This document shows positions 52,376 through 61,136 of a stretch of DNA of 64,000 nt, piece by piece. The stretch's first letter is position 1. Each line of letters starts with the position of its first letter. The translations under genes were made by a program, and so were the position numbers. This DNA comes from Alcanivorax sp. S6407 (GTDB taxonomy: Bacteria > Pseudomonadota > Gammaproteobacteria > Pseudomonadales > Alcanivoracaceae). Location: assembly GCF_023016115.1 (NCBI RefSeq), contig NZ_JALKBH010000001.1, positions 124,001-188,000 on the forward strand, in the 5' to 3' direction. The notes beneath the pieces were generated by a model. That model had not been told where the DNA came from. It was given only the letters and a program-made list of their open reading frames with translations, and searched no databases.

Positions 52376-55066
52376 TCAGCCGGCTTTCAGTTTCGGTTTG
52401 ACGGTGATCAGCAGGGCTGGCAGCAGGGTCAGGTTGCTGAGCAGGGCGACCAGCATGGCGAGACCGGTGAGCAGGCCGAAGTACACCGTGGGGTTGAAGC
52501 TGGACAGGGCCAGGATGGAGAAGCCGGCGATGATGGTGAGCGAGGTGTAGTACATCGCTTTACCAATGGAGCCGTGGCAACGCTTCATGGTGGCCACGTA
52601 ATCGTTGTCGTTGGGCAGCTCTTCATGGAAGCGGTGGATGTAGTGGATGGTGTCATCCACGGCAATGCCGATACTGATAGCGGTGATGGTGATAGTCATC
52701 AGGTCCAGTGGCAGGCCGATCCAGCCCATAAGGCCCAGTACCAGGCCGGCGGAGACCAGGCTGGGGACCATGCTGATCAGTGCTACCGGCAGGCTGCGGA
52801 ACAGGATCAGCAGCATGAACAGGATGGCCGCGAACACGTAGCCCAGGGTCTTGATCTGGGAATCGAACAGGCTCTGCAGCATGTTGTTGTAGAGCACCAT
52901 GGCGCCGGTGAGATGTACCTGACCGGGCTCCAGATCAAAGTTGTTCTCCAGGTCGTGGCGGATCTTGGCCAGCAGGTCGTTACGGTTCAGGTTCTTGTCG
53001 GAATCGATCACCCGTACGCTGATGCGGATCTGGTTGCCGTCATCGGACAGATAGGGGGTCACCAGCTGCTTCTGCAGATCTGCGGGGATGAACTTGGCCA
53101 GCAGCATGAGCTGTACATACGACAGCGGGCCATTGTTCAGCTTTTCTGCCACTTCATAGGTGGTGGCCAGGGACAGTACCTTGCCGGTTTCCGGCAGGCT
53201 TTCCACGTAGTTCTGGATTTCCACCAGCTTGGCGAGCCGCGCCGGGGTAAACCAGTAGGCATCCTTCAGATTCAGGCCCTGAGTAGCCGGCTCGGCGAAG
53301 GGATCACTGCTGCCTTCATCGGCAAAGGGATCATCCATCGGCGCGTCTGAGGCGAATGGATCACTGTCGGCGAACGGGTCTTGGTCAGCAAAGCCATCAT
53401 CATCCGCGAACGGATCGGCGGCGTTGTTATCCGCGGCGAAAGGATCGCCGCCCTCATCCGCAAACGGGTCGGCACTGGTGTCGTTAAGGGCTTCGCCGTC
53501 CCAGCCTTCTCCGGGCTGATCCGTATCTGCCACGGTATCGGGTTGCTGCTTCGGCGCATCGATGACGATATCCAGCGGGGTGGTGCCGCCCAGTTTGCGG
53601 TCGATCTGCACCATGCCCTTGTAGATCTCGGTGTCTTCCTGGAAGTAATCGATAAAGCGGTTTTCCACCGTGAGTTTGCTGATGCCCCACAGGGAACCGC
53701 AGACCATGACCAGTGCCATCACTAACAGGGTGGGGCGGTGGCGTTCGGTGAAGCCGGCGAAGGCCAGGGTCAGCTGTCGGCTGATGTCCTTGCCCTGGCG
53801 AGGTTTGCCGGGGGAAAGCGGCGCCAGCAGGGCGGGGAATACCAGGAAGCAGACAAGTAGCGCTACGCCCAGGCCCAGGGTCATCATCCAGCCGAAGTCG
53901 ATCACCGGGCGTATGCCACTGATCACCAGGGAGGAGAAGCCCACCATGGTGGTGAGGATCATGTAGATGCTGGGCCGCATCATGTGCGCGGCGGTTTCCT
54001 TGATCAGCCAGCTCTGGCTGGCATCCGGGTTTTCCTGATGCAGTTCCCGGAAGCGCACGGTGAGGTGGATGGTGATGGACATGGTGATAATCAGCAGCAA
54101 CGAGATGTAGTTGCTGCTGATCACCGACACTTTCCAGTCCATCAGCCCCAGCCAGCCGGTGACGGCCAGCACGGTGACGGCACAGCAGGCCAGCGGAATG
54201 ACCACCCAACGCGGCCGGCGGAAGATAATGAACAGGGCGAGGATGAGAAACAGCAGCACACCCACGCCGAAGATTTTCAGGTCGGCGCGGATAAAGCTGA
54301 CCACATCGGTGGTGATCATGGGCACGCCGCCCAGGAACAGATCGGCCTGGTCGCGGTAGCGATCCATGATGTCGCGCACCTGCTGGATTTCACCGGCGGT
54401 GCGGGCCTGAATCTGGCTGTTGTACTCGCTGAAGGCCAGGTTGGCATCGGCCAGTTCGGCCTCGCCCTGCGCATCCAGTTCGCCACTGCGGTGCTGGTCG
54501 CGCAGGTCGTTGCGGCGATAGAGCAGTTCGAAGTACTTTTCGTCGCGCTCAAAATTGACCAGCAGGGCGGTGGTGCCGCCATCGTCGCTGACCAGCAGGT
54601 CTTCGTATAACGGATTGACGTCGGTGAACTCATCCCGGGCGAGCTGCAGATCCACATCGGGATCGGCCAGGGTGCGGTAGTTATTCGCCAGTTCGCTGAA
54701 TTCCACCTTGGGGCTGAACAGCAGCGGCACGTCCATCATGCTGTAGACCGATTTCACCCGGTCGATACCTTTCAGGTCCTGCTGCAGGGCCTGCAGGTGA
54801 TCCAGACTGTCGCGCTGGAACAGCGGTGCCTCAGTGGGCGTATAGGTGATGACCAGAAAATCGCTGCCGCCATACTGCTTGGAGACCTTGCGGTAATAAT
54901 CCAGATCCTTGTCGTTCTCCAGCACCAGCGAATCGGTGGAGGCGTCGATCTTGAAATGGCGGGCCTGCCAGCCGGCAAAGCCACACAGCAGGACCAGCAG
55001 CACCAGCCAGAACACAGGATGGGCGAGCACCGCCCGGCAGTAGGCGTTAAACAGCCGATGAGTCAT
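52376..55066 (-). CDS. MMPL/RND-superfamily exporter with DPFA-repeat loop
   Basis: 896 residues, about twelve helices in two halves, each with a large periplasmic loop. Helix 1 is PVFWLVLLVLLCGFAGW; helices 2-6 follow at about 255-410 (KIFGVGVLLFLILALFIIF, proton-relay-like region GVGVALLVCFLVFPALL), helices 8-12 at about 735-885 (DLMTITITAISIGIAVDDTI). In the second periplasmic loop, at about 528-597, DPFA occurs seven times in an Asp/Gly-rich stretch. Relatives export lipids, hopanoids or siderophore-like lipids. It follows the SRPBCC gene by 29 bases in one unit. Cargo unknown; a lipid is likely. Confidence 0.9.
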   Translation of the reverse strand: MTHRLFNAYCRAVLAHPVFWLVLLVLLCGFAGWQARHFKIDASTDSLVLENDKDLDYYRKVSKQYGGSDFLVITYTPTEAPLFQRDSLDHLQALQQDLKGIDRVKSVYSMMDVPLLFSPKVEFSELANNYRTLADPDVDLQLARDEFTDVNPLYEDLLVSDDGGTTALLVNFERDEKYFELLYRRNDLRDQHRSGELDAQGEAELADANLAFSEYNSQIQARTAGEIQQVRDIMDRYRDQADLFLGGVPMITTDVVSFIRADLKIFGVGVLLFLILALFIIFRRPRWVVIPLACCAVTVLAVTGWLGLMDWKVSVISSNYISLLLIITMSITIHLTVRFRELHQENPDASQSWLIKETAAHMMRPSIYMILTTMVGFSSLVISGIRPVIDFGWMMTLGLGVALLVCFLVFPALLAPLSPGKPRQGKDISRQLTLAFAGFTERHRPTLLVMALVMVCGSLWGISKLTVENRFIDYFQEDTEIYKGMVQIDRKLGGTTPLDIVIDAPKQQPDTVADTDQPGEGWDGEALNDTSADPFADEGGDPFAADNNAADPFADDDGFADQDPFADSDPFASDAPMDDPFADEGSSDPFAEPATQGLNLKDAYWFTPARLAKLVEIQNYVESLPETGKVLSLATTYEVAEKLNNGPLSYVQLMLLAKFIPADLQKQLVTPYLSDDGNQIRISVRVIDSDKNLNRNDLLAKIRHDLENNFDLEPGQVHLTGAMVLYNNMLQSLFDSQIKTLGYVFAAILFMLLILFRSLPVALISMVPSLVSAGLVLGLMGWIGLPLDLMTITITAISIGIAVDDTIHYIHRFHEELPNDNDYVATMKRCHGSIGKAMYYTSLTIIAGFSILALSSFNPTVYFGLLTGLAMLVALLSNLTLLPALLITVKPKLKAG

Positions 55067-55095
55067 GAATCAATCCGTTGTTGTTATGGCGGCAA

Positions 55096-55530
55096 TCAGA
55101 ACATGGCCGCATATTCTGCGGCAAAGCGGGTGTCGAAGCGGTGAATGACCTTGCCCAGCGGCCAGCCCACCAGCGGGGTCAGCAGGCCTTCGGTCCACTC
55201 TTCCTGGTGGACGCGGCAGTTGCCGTTGTCGTCATCCATGAAGGTGAAACGGTGGAGGATGCGGCCAAAGGGCGTATCCAGTCCCCAGGTAATACGCTCG
55301 TTTTCCTTGTACTCGTAGACCTTTACCACCACCGGTGCCGGAGGCATGCCGGGCAGGTCGACCACAAACAACAGCAGGGCACCGGGACGCCATTCGCCGT
55401 TAAGGAGGCGGGCATGGCGAACGATAGAGCACCAGCTTTGCCAGTTACTGGCGTCAGCAAACAGATTAAAGGCCTGCTTGCGTGGGGCAAGGGTGTCGGT
55501 GACCTCGTCGACCAGATAGCGTTTCAGCAT
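55096..55530 (-). CDS. SRPBCC (START-like) lipid-binding-fold protein
   Basis: 144 residues from ATG 55530. Opens with KRYLVDEVTDTLAPRKQAFN and the WQSWCSIVRHARLL turn, then KVYEYKENERITWGLDTPFG and a long C-terminal helix, the helix-grip fold of polyketide cyclase/START-like proteins, which hold hydrophobic ligands. No signal peptide, so it is cytosolic. Its coupling with the MMPL exporter suggests it hands over or senses the exported lipid (inference). Divergent from the AraC gene, 138 bases away. Confidence 0.8.
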   Translation of the reverse strand: MLKRYLVDEVTDTLAPRKQAFNLFADASNWQSWCSIVRHARLLNGEWRPGALLLFVVDLPGMPPAPVVVKVYEYKENERITWGLDTPFGRILHRFTFMDDDNGNCRVHQEEWTEGLLTPLVGWPLGKVIHRFDTRFAAEYAAMF

Positions 55531-55668
55531 GGAGAATCCCTGTGGTTGTCGTCCTGTACGAATGGCATAGCTTACCGGGCCGGCAGGCGGCATAACAGGC
55601 CAATTATGATCAGCCAGTTGACCGCAGCAGAGCCTTTTTCTAGCGTGGAGGGATTGCGAGGATAACCC

Positions 55669-56694
55669 ATGACAACAACACTGCTTCCCGCGTCCATTCT
55701 TCCCGGTTTGCTGGAGGTGTCACTGCGCAGCCAGCAGGACATCCCGGCGCTGTTCGAGCGGCTGGGGATCGATGTGGATATTGTCGGGCGCAGTGACCGC
55801 TTTATCAGCCTTGCCCAGCTCGACGAACTGCTTTTTTCCGCGTTCATGGAAAGCGACGATCCCTTGTTTGGATTGCGCATCGGTGCGGATAACCATTACG
55901 GCAACCTGGATCTGCTTGGCAACCTGATGGCGACGGCGGAAACGCTGGAAGCCGGCCTGGCCATGTTGTTCCGGTACAAGGATCTGCTGGTGCCGTATCT
56001 GCATTTTCAGTTGACGCTGGACAACGGTCTGGCAACGCTGGCGGTGGAGAGCGACGGCAAGGCACTGCGTTTCACCGGTACCCGTGTGCACAATGATCTG
56101 GTGGTCGCCACCATGGTTGCTATCGGCCGTTCCATGCTGGCCAGCGCAATGCCATTGGAGGAGGTCCTGTTGGCTCATGCTCGCCCGGATGAGGATGATC
56201 TGGCCAGTTACCAGCGCTTTTTCCAGTGCCCGGTGCGATTTTCTGCTCCTGCCAATGCCGTTGTCTTTCCCCAATCGTTGCTTGAAACACCCCTTCCGCG
56301 GGCGTTTCCCAAGTACCACGAGCGACTCAAGCGATCAGCGGATCAGGTCATGTCCGGGTTGTCCCGGGCGGAAGGGGTTGCCGGTAAGGTCTTGCTGAGG
56401 ATGCAAAGCCAGTTGGGGCAGGGGGAAATCACCATTGATGTGGTGGCGGCATCCCTGGCCATGAGCCCGAGGACCCTGCAGCGTCGGCTGAAGGAAGAGG
56501 GCACCCGGTTTGCCACCCTGCGTGACCAGGTCAAGCATCGCCATGCCTGCGAGATGCTGGCCGGGAGTGATTGCGACATGGGGGTGCTGGCCCAACGGTT
56601 GGGCTTCTCCGACACGGCCAACTTCTACCATGCCTTCAAGCGCTGGCAGGGCTGTGCGCCGGGGGAGTACCGGCGACGTAACGGCGGAGGCTAG
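55669..56694 (+). CDS. AraC-family regulator, probable controller of the divergent SRPBCC-MMPL unit
   Basis: 341 residues. N-terminal Arabinose_bd-type domain (PGLLEVSLRSQQDIPALFER, FGLRIGADNHYGNLDLLGNL) and C-terminal double HTH: TIDVVAASLAMSPRTLQRRL and MGVLAQRLGFSDTANFYHAF then KRWQGCAPGEYRR. Same architecture as 21088. The head-to-head position with SRPBCC-MMPL makes those genes the first targets to test. The shared promoter region is 55531-55668. Inducer unknown; lipids or fatty acids are common for this group. Confidence 0.92.
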   Translation: MTTTLLPASILPGLLEVSLRSQQDIPALFERLGIDVDIVGRSDRFISLAQLDELLFSAFMESDDPLFGLRIGADNHYGNLDLLGNLMATAETLEAGLAMLFRYKDLLVPYLHFQLTLDNGLATLAVESDGKALRFTGTRVHNDLVVATMVAIGRSMLASAMPLEEVLLAHARPDEDDLASYQRFFQCPVRFSAPANAVVFPQSLLETPLPRAFPKYHERLKRSADQVMSGLSRAEGVAGKVLLRMQSQLGQGEITIDVVAASLAMSPRTLQRRLKEEGTRFATLRDQVKHRHACEMLAGSDCDMGVLAQRLGFSDTANFYHAFKRWQGCAPGEYRRRNGGG

Positions 56695-57032
56695 CCGGTT
56701 AATCAAAGGCGTTATTTACCACAGAGGGCACAGAGCACACAGAGATAAAACCCGTGATTATCTCCGTGATCTCTGTGGTAAACCCGCTTTCAGGGGGTTG
56801 GGTTTTATGTGGGAGTTTGCTTGCAGGTGAAGGGTTGGGGTAATCGCTTGCAGGCACGCTCCCACAGTGGGTGTGGGATGTGTGGTTTCCTGTTTTTACC
56901 TCAGTGAACTCTGTGACCTCTGTGGTAAAGCTGCTTTCAGGTTTTGGGCTGAGGTGTGGCACTTTGCCGCATTGGCTTTTCCGGGCTGGACGGTAGGCTT
57001 GCGCACCATCTGTCTACTACCGGATTTTTGCC
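56695..57032. repeat. 338-base gap: 9-base CACAGAG arrays and two REP-like units
   Basis: Nonamers ACCACAGAG, GGCACAGAG, CACACAGAG at 56718-56744 face the inverse CTCCGTGAT, CTCTGTGGT at 56762-56779. REP-like units lie at 56808-56831 and, reversed, 56843-56869. A second nonamer run CTCAGTGAA, CTCTGTGAC, CTCTGTGGT at 56900-56926 is identical over all 27 bases to 31766-31792. Promoter of the 57033 gene must be near the end. Confidence 0.85.
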
Positions 57033-58091
57033 ATGTCTCTGCGTTTTCTGCCTGTCGCTCTTGCCGTAAGTTCTGCCTGTCTGCCTGCCCTGTCTGCCGC
57101 GCATTACGATGGTGGTCGTGCCGATAGCCACGCCCCGATTTCCGTTACCGGCGATCATACTCATGGTGCCAAGGAGTGGATGCTGGCTTACCGCTACATG
57201 GGCATGCGCATGAGCGGTGCCCGTTCCGGCACGGATTCCCTGAGTACCGAGGAGGCGTTTGCCGAGATCCCGGGGGCCATGGGCATGAAGGTGCTGCCCT
57301 ACGAAATGCAGATGGAAATGCACATGATCGGCGGGATGTATGCGCCTACCGATAACCTGACGCTGGTGGCCATGCTGCCGTACGCCACCAAGGAAATGAC
57401 CGCCAAGACCCGCATGACCATGATGGGCAATACCATGGAAGGAGAAACCGAGGCGGAAACCTCCGGCATCGGTGATGCCGGTATCGGTGGTTTGTACAAG
57501 GTGCTGGATGAGGACGGTTACCGCCTGCATTTCAATCTGGTACTCGGCCTGCCCACCGGCTCCATCGAAGAGGAAGATTACATTCCCATGCAGCAGCAGG
57601 ATGCCCAGCTGCCTTATGGTATGCAGCTTGGCTCCGGCAGCTATGAGCTGCGCCCGGGGGTGACCCTGAACAAGCAATATGCCAGCTGGAGCTGGGGTGC
57701 ACAGCTGAGTGGCCGGGTGGCGTTGGATGAAAACGACCAGGGCTACAAACTGGGTTCGCGCAAGAACCTGACCGCCTGGGCTGCCAAGCCGGTAGCCCCG
57801 TGGGCATCGGTTTCCGTGGCAGCCTACCAGAGCTGGTGGTCAGACATTCATGGTTCTGCCGAAGACCTGACCATCAACCCGCTGGTGAATCCCGCTGCGG
57901 ACCCGGAAAGCAAGGGCGGCCGTCGTCTGGATCTGGGCGTGGGGGTGAACCTGCTGGGCAAGCAGGGCGCGGTAAAAGGCCACCGTCTGGCGTTTGAATA
58001 CAAGGCGCCGGTACAGCAATCCCTGAATGGCCTGCAGCTGGAAAACGATTATGTATTCGTGGTCGGCTGGCAGAAGGCGTTCGGCGGTTAA
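57033..58091 (+). CDS. Met/His-rich outer-membrane protein, transporter-like
   Basis: 352 residues. Signal peptide LRFLPVALAVSSACLPALSA. The mature N terminus has HYDGGRADSHAP and TGDHTHGAKEW, and residues 56-150 contain many Met (YMGMRMSG, MGMKVLPYEMQMEMHMIGGM, MTMMGNTMEG), then a long set of beta strands ending with YVFVVGWQKAFGG. It resembles 'phenol degradation MetA-like' and heavy-metal related barrel proteins. The Met/His richness suggests copper or silver binding (inference). No copper gene is next to it in the window. Confidence 0.75.
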   Translation: MSLRFLPVALAVSSACLPALSAAHYDGGRADSHAPISVTGDHTHGAKEWMLAYRYMGMRMSGARSGTDSLSTEEAFAEIPGAMGMKVLPYEMQMEMHMIGGMYAPTDNLTLVAMLPYATKEMTAKTRMTMMGNTMEGETEAETSGIGDAGIGGLYKVLDEDGYRLHFNLVLGLPTGSIEEEDYIPMQQQDAQLPYGMQLGSGSYELRPGVTLNKQYASWSWGAQLSGRVALDENDQGYKLGSRKNLTAWAAKPVAPWASVSVAAYQSWWSDIHGSAEDLTINPLVNPAADPESKGGRRLDLGVGVNLLGKQGAVKGHRLAFEYKAPVQQSLNGLQLENDYVFVVGWQKAFGG

Positions 58092-58111
58092 GGCTCCGCC
58101 TGATGAGGGCC

Positions 58112-58222
58112 AGGGCCAATGGCGGAGATTGGCTCTCGCCAATTTCCGCCCTACGCAGGCCTGATGCCATGACGGGTGTGAACTCGTACGGCGGAAATGG
58201 GCGAATGCCCATCTCCGCCGTG
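58112..58222. repeat. Paired GGCGGAAAT palindromes, second locus
   Basis: GGCGGAGATTGGC..GCCAATTTCCGCC at 58121-58151 and GGCGGAAATGGGC..GCCCATCTCCGCC at 58191-58220, the same type as at 52289-52366 and again in pairs, here after the Met-rich gene. Flanks are CCTAC or GTAC. Confidence 0.85.
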
Positions 58223-58247
58223 TTGCGTGTAGCAGCCGCGCAGCGGC

Positions 58248-58289
58248 CAACAAAAAAGCCGCTCCTGGAAAGGGGCGGCTTTTTTGTTG
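58248..58289. terminator. Terminator downstream of tRNA-Thr
   Basis: Arms CAACAAAAAAGCCGCTCC (58248-58265) and GGGGCGGCTTTTTTGTTG (58272-58289), one mismatch, six-base loop, A6/T6 tracts. Serves the minus-strand tRNA and probably also the plus-strand gene at 57033. Confidence 0.9.
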
Positions 58290-58292
58290 AAG

Positions 58293-58368
58293 TGGTGCCG
58301 GATATAGGAGTCGAACCTACGACCTTCGCATTACGAATGCGCTGCTCTACCAACTGAGCTAAACCGGC
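58293..58368 (-). tRNA. tRNA-Thr(CGT)
   Basis: 76 bases including the encoded CCA. Cloverleaf: acceptor GCCGGTT / ATCCGGC with one U-U mismatch at the sixth pair, D stem GCTC/GAGC, anticodon loop TTCGTAA with anticodon CGT (reads ACG, Thr), T stem GTAGG/CCTAT around TTCGACT. G27-A43 is also unpaired. Monocistronic, terminator at 58248-58289. Confidence 0.97.
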
Positions 58369-58422
58369 ATGCCTCGGGGGCGGCGCTATTCTAGCAGGAC
58401 GCCCCGTGCAGGCAAGCAGGAA

Positions 58423-59934
58423 TCAGCCTTCCTGCTTGATGCCAGCCAGTTTGCGGGCATGCCACTTCTTCTTCTCCACATCCATGCCACGCAGAATCTG
58501 GATACGCTGGGCCTGCGGGCTGCCGGCGCCATGCATGGACTCGGTGAGGTAGCCCACTGCATTGCGGCCCAGGGTCATGTTCTCGATGAGTCGCAGGATG
58601 CGCATGCGGTCTTCCGTGGGGATGTCCTCGCGGCCTTTCAGGAAGCGGCGGATGATGTCGCCGGCTTCCTCGTTGTCCAGATCCTGTTCGCTGGGCATGG
58701 TGACCATGATGCCGCCGGCCAGATCCTGGGCGAGACGAGAGATCTCGTAGGGGAAGCGGGTCACGTTGTGCTTGCACACGTTGGCCAGCATCGTGTCGTT
58801 CATGTAGATGCCGCTGGGCATCTTCTTTGCTTCATGGGAGCTGGCAATGCCGGAGGAGTAGATGGTCTCGTTGAGGTGGGTCATCTCCACCAGCTTGTCG
58901 CGGATGTGGCTGACTTTTTCCAGGCCGTTGTATTCGACGATGGAAGCCGCGGCACCCACCATCACATCACCGAGCCCGGTTTTGCACACGTAGCTGGCGC
59001 GGTGGTAAGCGGTGAAACGGGTTACCAGTTCCTGGGCGAACTCGTACTCGCCGTCCATGAACACATGCTCGTTGGGAATAAAGACGTCATCGAAGTAAAC
59101 CAGGACTTCCTGGCCACCGTACTGCGCGTTGCCCTGATCAATGTCACCACCCTCCATGGCGCGGGTGTCGCAGCTCTGTCGGCCGTAGATGTAGGTAATG
59201 CCTTCCGCGTCGCCGGGAATCATGCCGACCACGGCGTAATCCTTGTCCGCTTCGCCCAGGTTCATGGTGGGCAGTACGCAGATCCAGTGCTGGTTCCAGC
59301 CCCCGGTCATGTGGGCTTTCACGCCTTTCACGTAGATGCCCTTGTCGGTGCGGCGGGTTACGCGCATGAACATGTCCGGGTCGGCCTGTTCGGACGGGCG
59401 CTTGCTACGGTCACCTTTCGGGTCGGTCATGCCGGCGGCAATCAGGATGTTCTTGCGCTGGGCTTCCTTTAGGAACTCCAGATAGCGCTGGTGATAGTTG
59501 GTGCCGTGCTTTTCGTCGATCTCGTAGGTGACAGAGTGCAGTACGCTGATGGTGTCCAGGCCGGTACAGCGCTGGAAACAGGTGCCGGTGATCTGGCCCA
59601 TGCGGCGCTGCATCTTGTTCTTCATTACCAGATCGGCAGGGGATTCCACGATGTGCAGGAAGCGGTTTACCTGTTGCTCAATCAACGGTGACCAGGCGGT
59701 GGCCAGCTCCGGATCCTCGATAGCCAGATCGTAGCTGGCACGCAGGGCATTGATGCTGGGCTTGATGATCGGGTGATCGGCCGGCTCGTCAATGAGTTCG
59801 CCGAACAGGAACAGGCGAGTGCCGCGATTGCGCAGGCTGGCCAGGTAATCGTCGCCGGTCTTGAGGACGGGGATACGGTCCCAGCGGTCCTGGGCGGATT
59901 CTTCGCGTGACGGAGCAGGGGTGGCTGCGTTCAT
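58423..59934 (-). CDS. 4-Hydroxybutyryl-CoA dehydratase (AbfD)-like flavoprotein
   Basis: 503 residues. AbfD-family features: FAD/substrate region HRYLEFLKE to AAGMTDPKGDRSKRP, cluster-ligand pair TGTCFQRCTGLD (about 119-123), HRASYVCKTGLGDVMVGAAA (about 305), MTHLNETIYSSGIASSHEA, and RTESMHGAGSPQAQRI-like TESMHGAGSPQAQRIQI near the end. Known of AbfD: FAD plus [4Fe-4S], dehydrates 4-hydroxybutyryl-CoA to crotonyl-CoA. Here the His and last Cys are separated by five residues (H-RASYV-C); from memory the clostridial enzyme has six (H292, C299). So the cluster may be altered, and hydroxylase activity of the wider family is an alternative. Single gene behind tRNA-Thr. Confidence 0.82.
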   Translation of the reverse strand: MNAATPAPSREESAQDRWDRIPVLKTGDDYLASLRNRGTRLFLFGELIDEPADHPIIKPSINALRASYDLAIEDPELATAWSPLIEQQVNRFLHIVESPADLVMKNKMQRRMGQITGTCFQRCTGLDTISVLHSVTYEIDEKHGTNYHQRYLEFLKEAQRKNILIAAGMTDPKGDRSKRPSEQADPDMFMRVTRRTDKGIYVKGVKAHMTGGWNQHWICVLPTMNLGEADKDYAVVGMIPGDAEGITYIYGRQSCDTRAMEGGDIDQGNAQYGGQEVLVYFDDVFIPNEHVFMDGEYEFAQELVTRFTAYHRASYVCKTGLGDVMVGAAASIVEYNGLEKVSHIRDKLVEMTHLNETIYSSGIASSHEAKKMPSGIYMNDTMLANVCKHNVTRFPYEISRLAQDLAGGIMVTMPSEQDLDNEEAGDIIRRFLKGREDIPTEDRMRILRLIENMTLGRNAVGYLTESMHGAGSPQAQRIQILRGMDVEKKKWHARKLAGIKQEG

Positions 59935-60710
59935 GGTGTCTCCTGTGATCTTGGCAGACTATCGGGCTGGATCCGGGTGGTACGGAGCCATATGCAACTT
60001 GGGAATGACTCTGATGGTATACACAGTGTTACGGTAAACAATGACAGAATCGGACGCTGTTCTCTACGGTCAAGTCAGGGAGGCGGAAGGGACTCTGGTA
60101 TGAGCGATGCCGGGGGAAGCCGATTTCAGTGGCGCGACTTTGCGCCTGTGGAGGAGCGAGCCTGCGGTGATAGTGGTCCGCACCTGGGTGACTCAGCATC
60201 TGCTGAGATGCCATCGCACCATTATACGTGTTTGTCCTCGCCGGACGGGCCCAAAGGGGTGTAACGCGACACCCCTCTGGCATTCCGGCCATTCCCCGGT
60301 ATGGGAATGGCGCTCCAGCGGGCAAAACATGTTTTGCAAACCCCCGCTTACGCCCCCCTTGCCCCGACTCCGTTCGACCCGCTCCGCGGGCACACTCCGG
60401 TGCTCGCCCTGTGACGGACGCAAAAAAGACTCGCTCCGCTCAGACAGGTTTTTTGCTCTACGCCGTCACAGGGCTGCGTTCCTCGAGTCACTCTAACGGG
60501 GAAGATGCCGTGCTGTTGGTATTGGTGTTCTTCTTTCGCGTAAACGCATCAGGTTGCTGTAGGAACATAGCGCAGCGGAGTAACGAGTTTCGAGTTGCGA
60601 AAACCAAACACCCCAAGCATCCAGGTTTTGCCTTTCGAAACTCGCTTCTCGTAACTCGAAACTGTTCTGTTTCCTTGCCCAGGCTCGGATCGTTTGCAGG
60701 CAAGCAGGGG
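59935..60710. repeat. 776-base gap without a supported gene; inverted repeat and GAGNNNC element copy 3
   Basis: An inverted repeat GCCCTGTGACGG (60406-60417) / CCGTCACAGGGC (60463-60474) encloses a second stem GCAAAAAA/TTTTTTGC. Heptads GAGTAAC, GAGTTTC, GAGTTGC at 60578-60598, a core with CCAAACACCCC...GGTTTTGCC, and inverse words (TTTCGAAACTCG, CTCGTAACTCGAAAC) to 60662. A REP-like GTTTGCAGGCAAGC lies at 60691. The frame beginning ATG 60100 (MSDAGGSRFQW) has no recognisable features and is not called. Confidence 0.75.
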
Positions 60711-61136
60711 TTAGGCCTTGAACACCATGGACGCGGAATTCAGGCAGTAGCGCAGGCCGGTGGGGGCGGGGCCGTCGGGGAACACGTGACCCAGATGGCC
60801 ATCGCAACGGGCGCAGCGAATTTCCACTCTTACCATGCCGTGGCTGGTGTCGCGCAGTTCGCGGATATGCTCGCTGTCGAAGGGGGCATAGAAGCTTGGC
60901 CACCCGGTGCCGGATTCAAACTTGCTGTCGGAACTGAACAGCGGCAAGTCGCAGAGTTTGCAGTGATAGACACCGCTATCCTTGTTGTCCAGCAGGCCGC
61001 CACAGAAAGGCGGCTCGGTACCCTGATTAAGCAGAATACGGCGCTCCTCCTCAGTCAGGTTGGCCGCTTTTTGTTGTTTGTCAGCCTCGCTCAGCGGGGT
61101 CAGATCATACCCGCTGGCGGATGTCGCCTGGCTCAT
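60711..61136 (-). CDS. msrB: Peptide-methionine (R)-S-oxide reductase
   Basis: Reduces Met-R-sulfoxide in proteins. 141 residues: Zn ligands in [11 protein letters not shown] and [21 protein letters not shown], and the catalytic Cys in [11 protein letters not shown] (about 131). A resolving Cys is probably that in EPPFCGGLL (about 45), where many MsrB have Thr or Cys. Coupled by four bases to msrA, which is upstream. Cytosolic, no signal peptide. Confidence 0.96.
   Translation of the reverse strand: MSQATSASGYDLTPLSEADKQQKAANLTEEERRILLNQGTEPPFCGGLLDNKDSGVYHCKLCDLPLFSSDSKFESGTGWPSFYAPFDSEHIRELRDTSHGMVRVEIRCARCDGHLGHVFPDGPAPTGLRYCLNSASMVFKA

Noticed and set aside
59977..60264. 95-codon plus-strand frame in the gap after the AbfD-like gene
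   Set aside because: No family features, weak start, overlaps other frames equally open; cannot be supported.
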